Assembly: GCA_009918225.1 (NCBI GenBank)
Contig: RGEP01000008.1
Coordinates: 1 to 23,578, forward strand
Source: Betaproteobacteria bacterium
GTDB taxonomy: Bacteria; Pseudomonadota; Gammaproteobacteria; Burkholderiales; Burkholderiaceae_C
Length of the DNA: 23,578 nt
Direction of reading: 5' to 3'
Shown here: positions 22,537 to 23,578 of the stretch, one piece after another
How positions within the stretch are numbered: the stretch's first letter is position 1
Layout: every line of letters begins with the position of its first letter
Translations under genes and position numbers: made by a program
Notes under the pieces: model-generated
Seen by the model: only the letters and a program-made list of their open reading frames with translations
The model's database searches: none
What the model was told of the DNA's origin: nothing

Positions 22537-23357
22537 GCACCGCCCAGTTGCAAGCCATCATCGACACCGCCTGGGAGGCGCGCACCCAGATCAATGCCCT
22601 GAACGCTCCCGAAGTTCGAGAGGCTGTTGAGCACGTGATTGCCGACCTGAACAAGGGCCGCATACGCGTGGCCGACCGCCAAGGGGTGGGCCAGTGGCAG
22701 GTGAACCAATGGGTCAAGAAGGCGGTGCTCTTGAGCTTCCGTCTCAACGACAACCAAATCATGCGGGCGGGTGATCTGGGGTTCTTTGACAAGGTCAAGA
22801 CCAAGTTTGCCCACCTCGATGAGGCCCAGATGCGCGAGACCGGTGTGCGCGTGGTGCCACCCGCCGTGGCCCGCCGCGGGTCTTACATCGCTAAAAACGT
22901 GGTGCTGATGCCCAGCTACGTCAACATCGGCGCCTACGTCGACGAAGGCACCATGGTGGACACCTGGGCCACGGTGGGCTCCTGTGCCCAAATCGGCAAA
23001 AACGTGCACCTGTCGGGTGGCGTGGGCATCGGCGGCGTGCTCGAGCCCCTGCAGGCCAACCCCACCATCATTGAAGACAACTGTTTCATTGGTGCACGGT
23101 CCGAGGTCGTGGAGGGCGTGATCGTCGAAGAAAACTCGGTGATCTCGATGGGCGTGTACATCGGCCAGAGCACCAAGATCTACGACCGCGCCACGGGCGA
23201 GGTCAGCTACGGCCGTGTACCGGCGGGCTCGGTGGTCGTCAGCGGCAACCTGCCCAGTGCCGATGGCAAGTACAGCCTGTACTGCGCGGTGATCGTGAAG
23301 AAGGTGGACGCTCAGACCCGCGCCAAGACCAGCATCAACGATTTGTTGCGGGCCTGA
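22533..23357 (+). CDS. dapD: 2,3,4,5-tetrahydropyridine-2,6-dicarboxylate N-succinyltransferase DapD
   Basis: This 274-residue enzyme matches the length of E. coli DapD. It transfers succinyl from succinyl-CoA to tetrahydrodipicolinate, the step before DapC. The N-terminal helical domain (1-100) is followed by left-handed beta-helix hexapeptide repeats (about 100-235), including IAKNVVLMPSYVNIGAYVDE, IGKNVHLSGGVGIGG and VIVEENSVISMGVYIGQSTK. The C-terminus is VDAQTRAKTSINDLLRA. A frame from 22479 exists upstream, but ATG 22533 overlaps the dapC stop and gives MSTAQLQAIIDTAWEAR, as in the family. The active enzyme is a trimer in known cases. Confidence 0.97.
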   Translation: MSTAQLQAIIDTAWEARTQINALNAPEVREAVEHVIADLNKGRIRVADRQGVGQWQVNQWVKKAVLLSFRLNDNQIMRAGDLGFFDKVKTKFAHLDEAQMRETGVRVVPPAVARRGSYIAKNVVLMPSYVNIGAYVDEGTMVDTWATVGSCAQIGKNVHLSGGVGIGGVLEPLQANPTIIEDNCFIGARSEVVEGVIVEENSVISMGVYIGQSTKIYDRATGEVSYGRVPAGSVVVSGNLPSADGKYSLYCAVIVKKVDAQTRAKTSINDLLRA

Positions 23358-23578
23358 TTGAAGCTGCTGCCCCTCATCGAAATCGAAGCCGCCCGACTCG
23401 CCGAGTCGGGCGTTTCGTTTGGACACGGCACCACCAATGCCTTTGACGAGGCGGTATGGCTGAGCCTGTGGTCGCTGGGACTGCCGCTGGATGACCTGGA
23501 CGGTGAGTGCGCGCGCGAGGTCAGCACAGAGCAGGCCCAAGCGATTCGGGCCCTCATCGATCGCCGCATTCATGAACG
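23358..23578 (+). CDS. prmB: 50S ribosomal protein L3 N5-glutamine methyltransferase PrmB, N-terminal fragment
   Basis: The frame is open from TTG 23358 to the right edge (73 codons), so only the N-terminal helical domain is visible. It contains ARLAESGVSFGHGTTNAFDE and AVWLSLWSLGLPLDDL, the conserved PrmB/HemK-family opening (GHGT-NA-DEA). It would methylate a Gln of ribosomal protein L3 using S-adenosylmethionine; the NPPY catalytic motif lies beyond the edge. TTG directly follows the dapD stop (TGATTG), and no ATG or GTG lies upstream of the GHGT motif in a suitable place. A dap-prmB linkage is common in Burkholderiales (from memory). A strong hairpin lies inside codons 12-18. Confidence 0.85.
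   Translation, partial: MKLLPLIEIEAARLAESGVSFGHGTTNAFDEAVWLSLWSLGLPLDDLDGECAREVSTEQAQAIRALIDRRIHE
23391..23420 (+). terminator. Terminator-like hairpin inside the 5' part of prmB
   Basis: Arms 23391-23400 and 23402-23411 are perfect 10-bp complements around a single central base (in RNA a 9-bp stem with a GCC loop). GTTTCGTTT follows on the plus strand. It starts 34 bp after the dapD stop, just where a terminator for dapCD would be expected, yet it encodes residues conserved in PrmB. It may cause partial termination. Confidence 0.55.

Overview
The window is a dense, high-GC stretch of bacterial chromosome. Gene content and order point to a betaproteobacterium of the Burkholderiales, most likely Comamonadaceae (inference). 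The supporting blocks are smc-zipA-ligA, divergent tesA/ABC-ATPase genes, msrB-yciB-bolA-parvulin, and dapC-dapD-prmB. There are no rRNA or tRNA genes, insertion sequences, phage genes or CRISPR arrays. No gene-free stretch exceeds 300 bp.

Region 1 (1-8121, minus strand) reads as a catabolic and uptake unit. In transcription order it holds a periplasmic branched-chain-amino-acid-type (HAAT) binding protein, a hairpin/T-tract that may attenuate transcription, permeases livH and livM, ATPases livG and livF, an enoyl-CoA hydratase/3-hydroxyacyl-CoA dehydrogenase, and a thiolase cut by the left edge. The linkage suggests that an imported acid is degraded through beta-oxidation. The dehydrogenase lacks about 45 residues at the junction of its two domains. 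LivF has Arg in place of the Walker A Lys.

Region 2 (8301-10520, plus strand) is a compact run: methionine sulfoxide reductase B, membrane septation protein YciB, a BolA protein and a periplasmic parvulin-type isomerase. It is divergent from the binding-protein gene across a 179-bp region that contains a perfect 14-bp palindrome and a hairpin.

Region 3 (10504-11860) is the classic divergent pair of a YbbA/LolD-like ABC ATPase (minus) and a TesA-like GDSL esterase (plus). The start codons nearly or actually overlap. No permease gene accompanies the ATPase.

Region 4 (11902-20754, minus strand) is a chromosome-maintenance cluster, transcribed smc-zipA-ligA-def and then a secreted protein with a FecR-like domain, a tryptophan-rich module and a Pro/Arg-rich tail. 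smc/zipA and ligA/def overlap by ATGA, and the last codons of smc and ligA double as ribosome binding sites for the next gene.

Region 5 (20861-23578, plus strand) holds queF (queuosine biosynthesis), dapC and dapD (lysine/diaminopimelate synthesis), and the start of prmB (ribosomal protein L3 glutamine methyltransferase), cut by the right edge. A near-perfect terminator-like hairpin sits inside the first codons of prmB.

Most of the window is housekeeping. I did not find a clear new multi-gene system. The items most worth checking are the dehydrogenase deletion, the hairpin inside prmB, the three-part secreted FecR/Trp-rich protein and the palindrome between livK-like and msrB.
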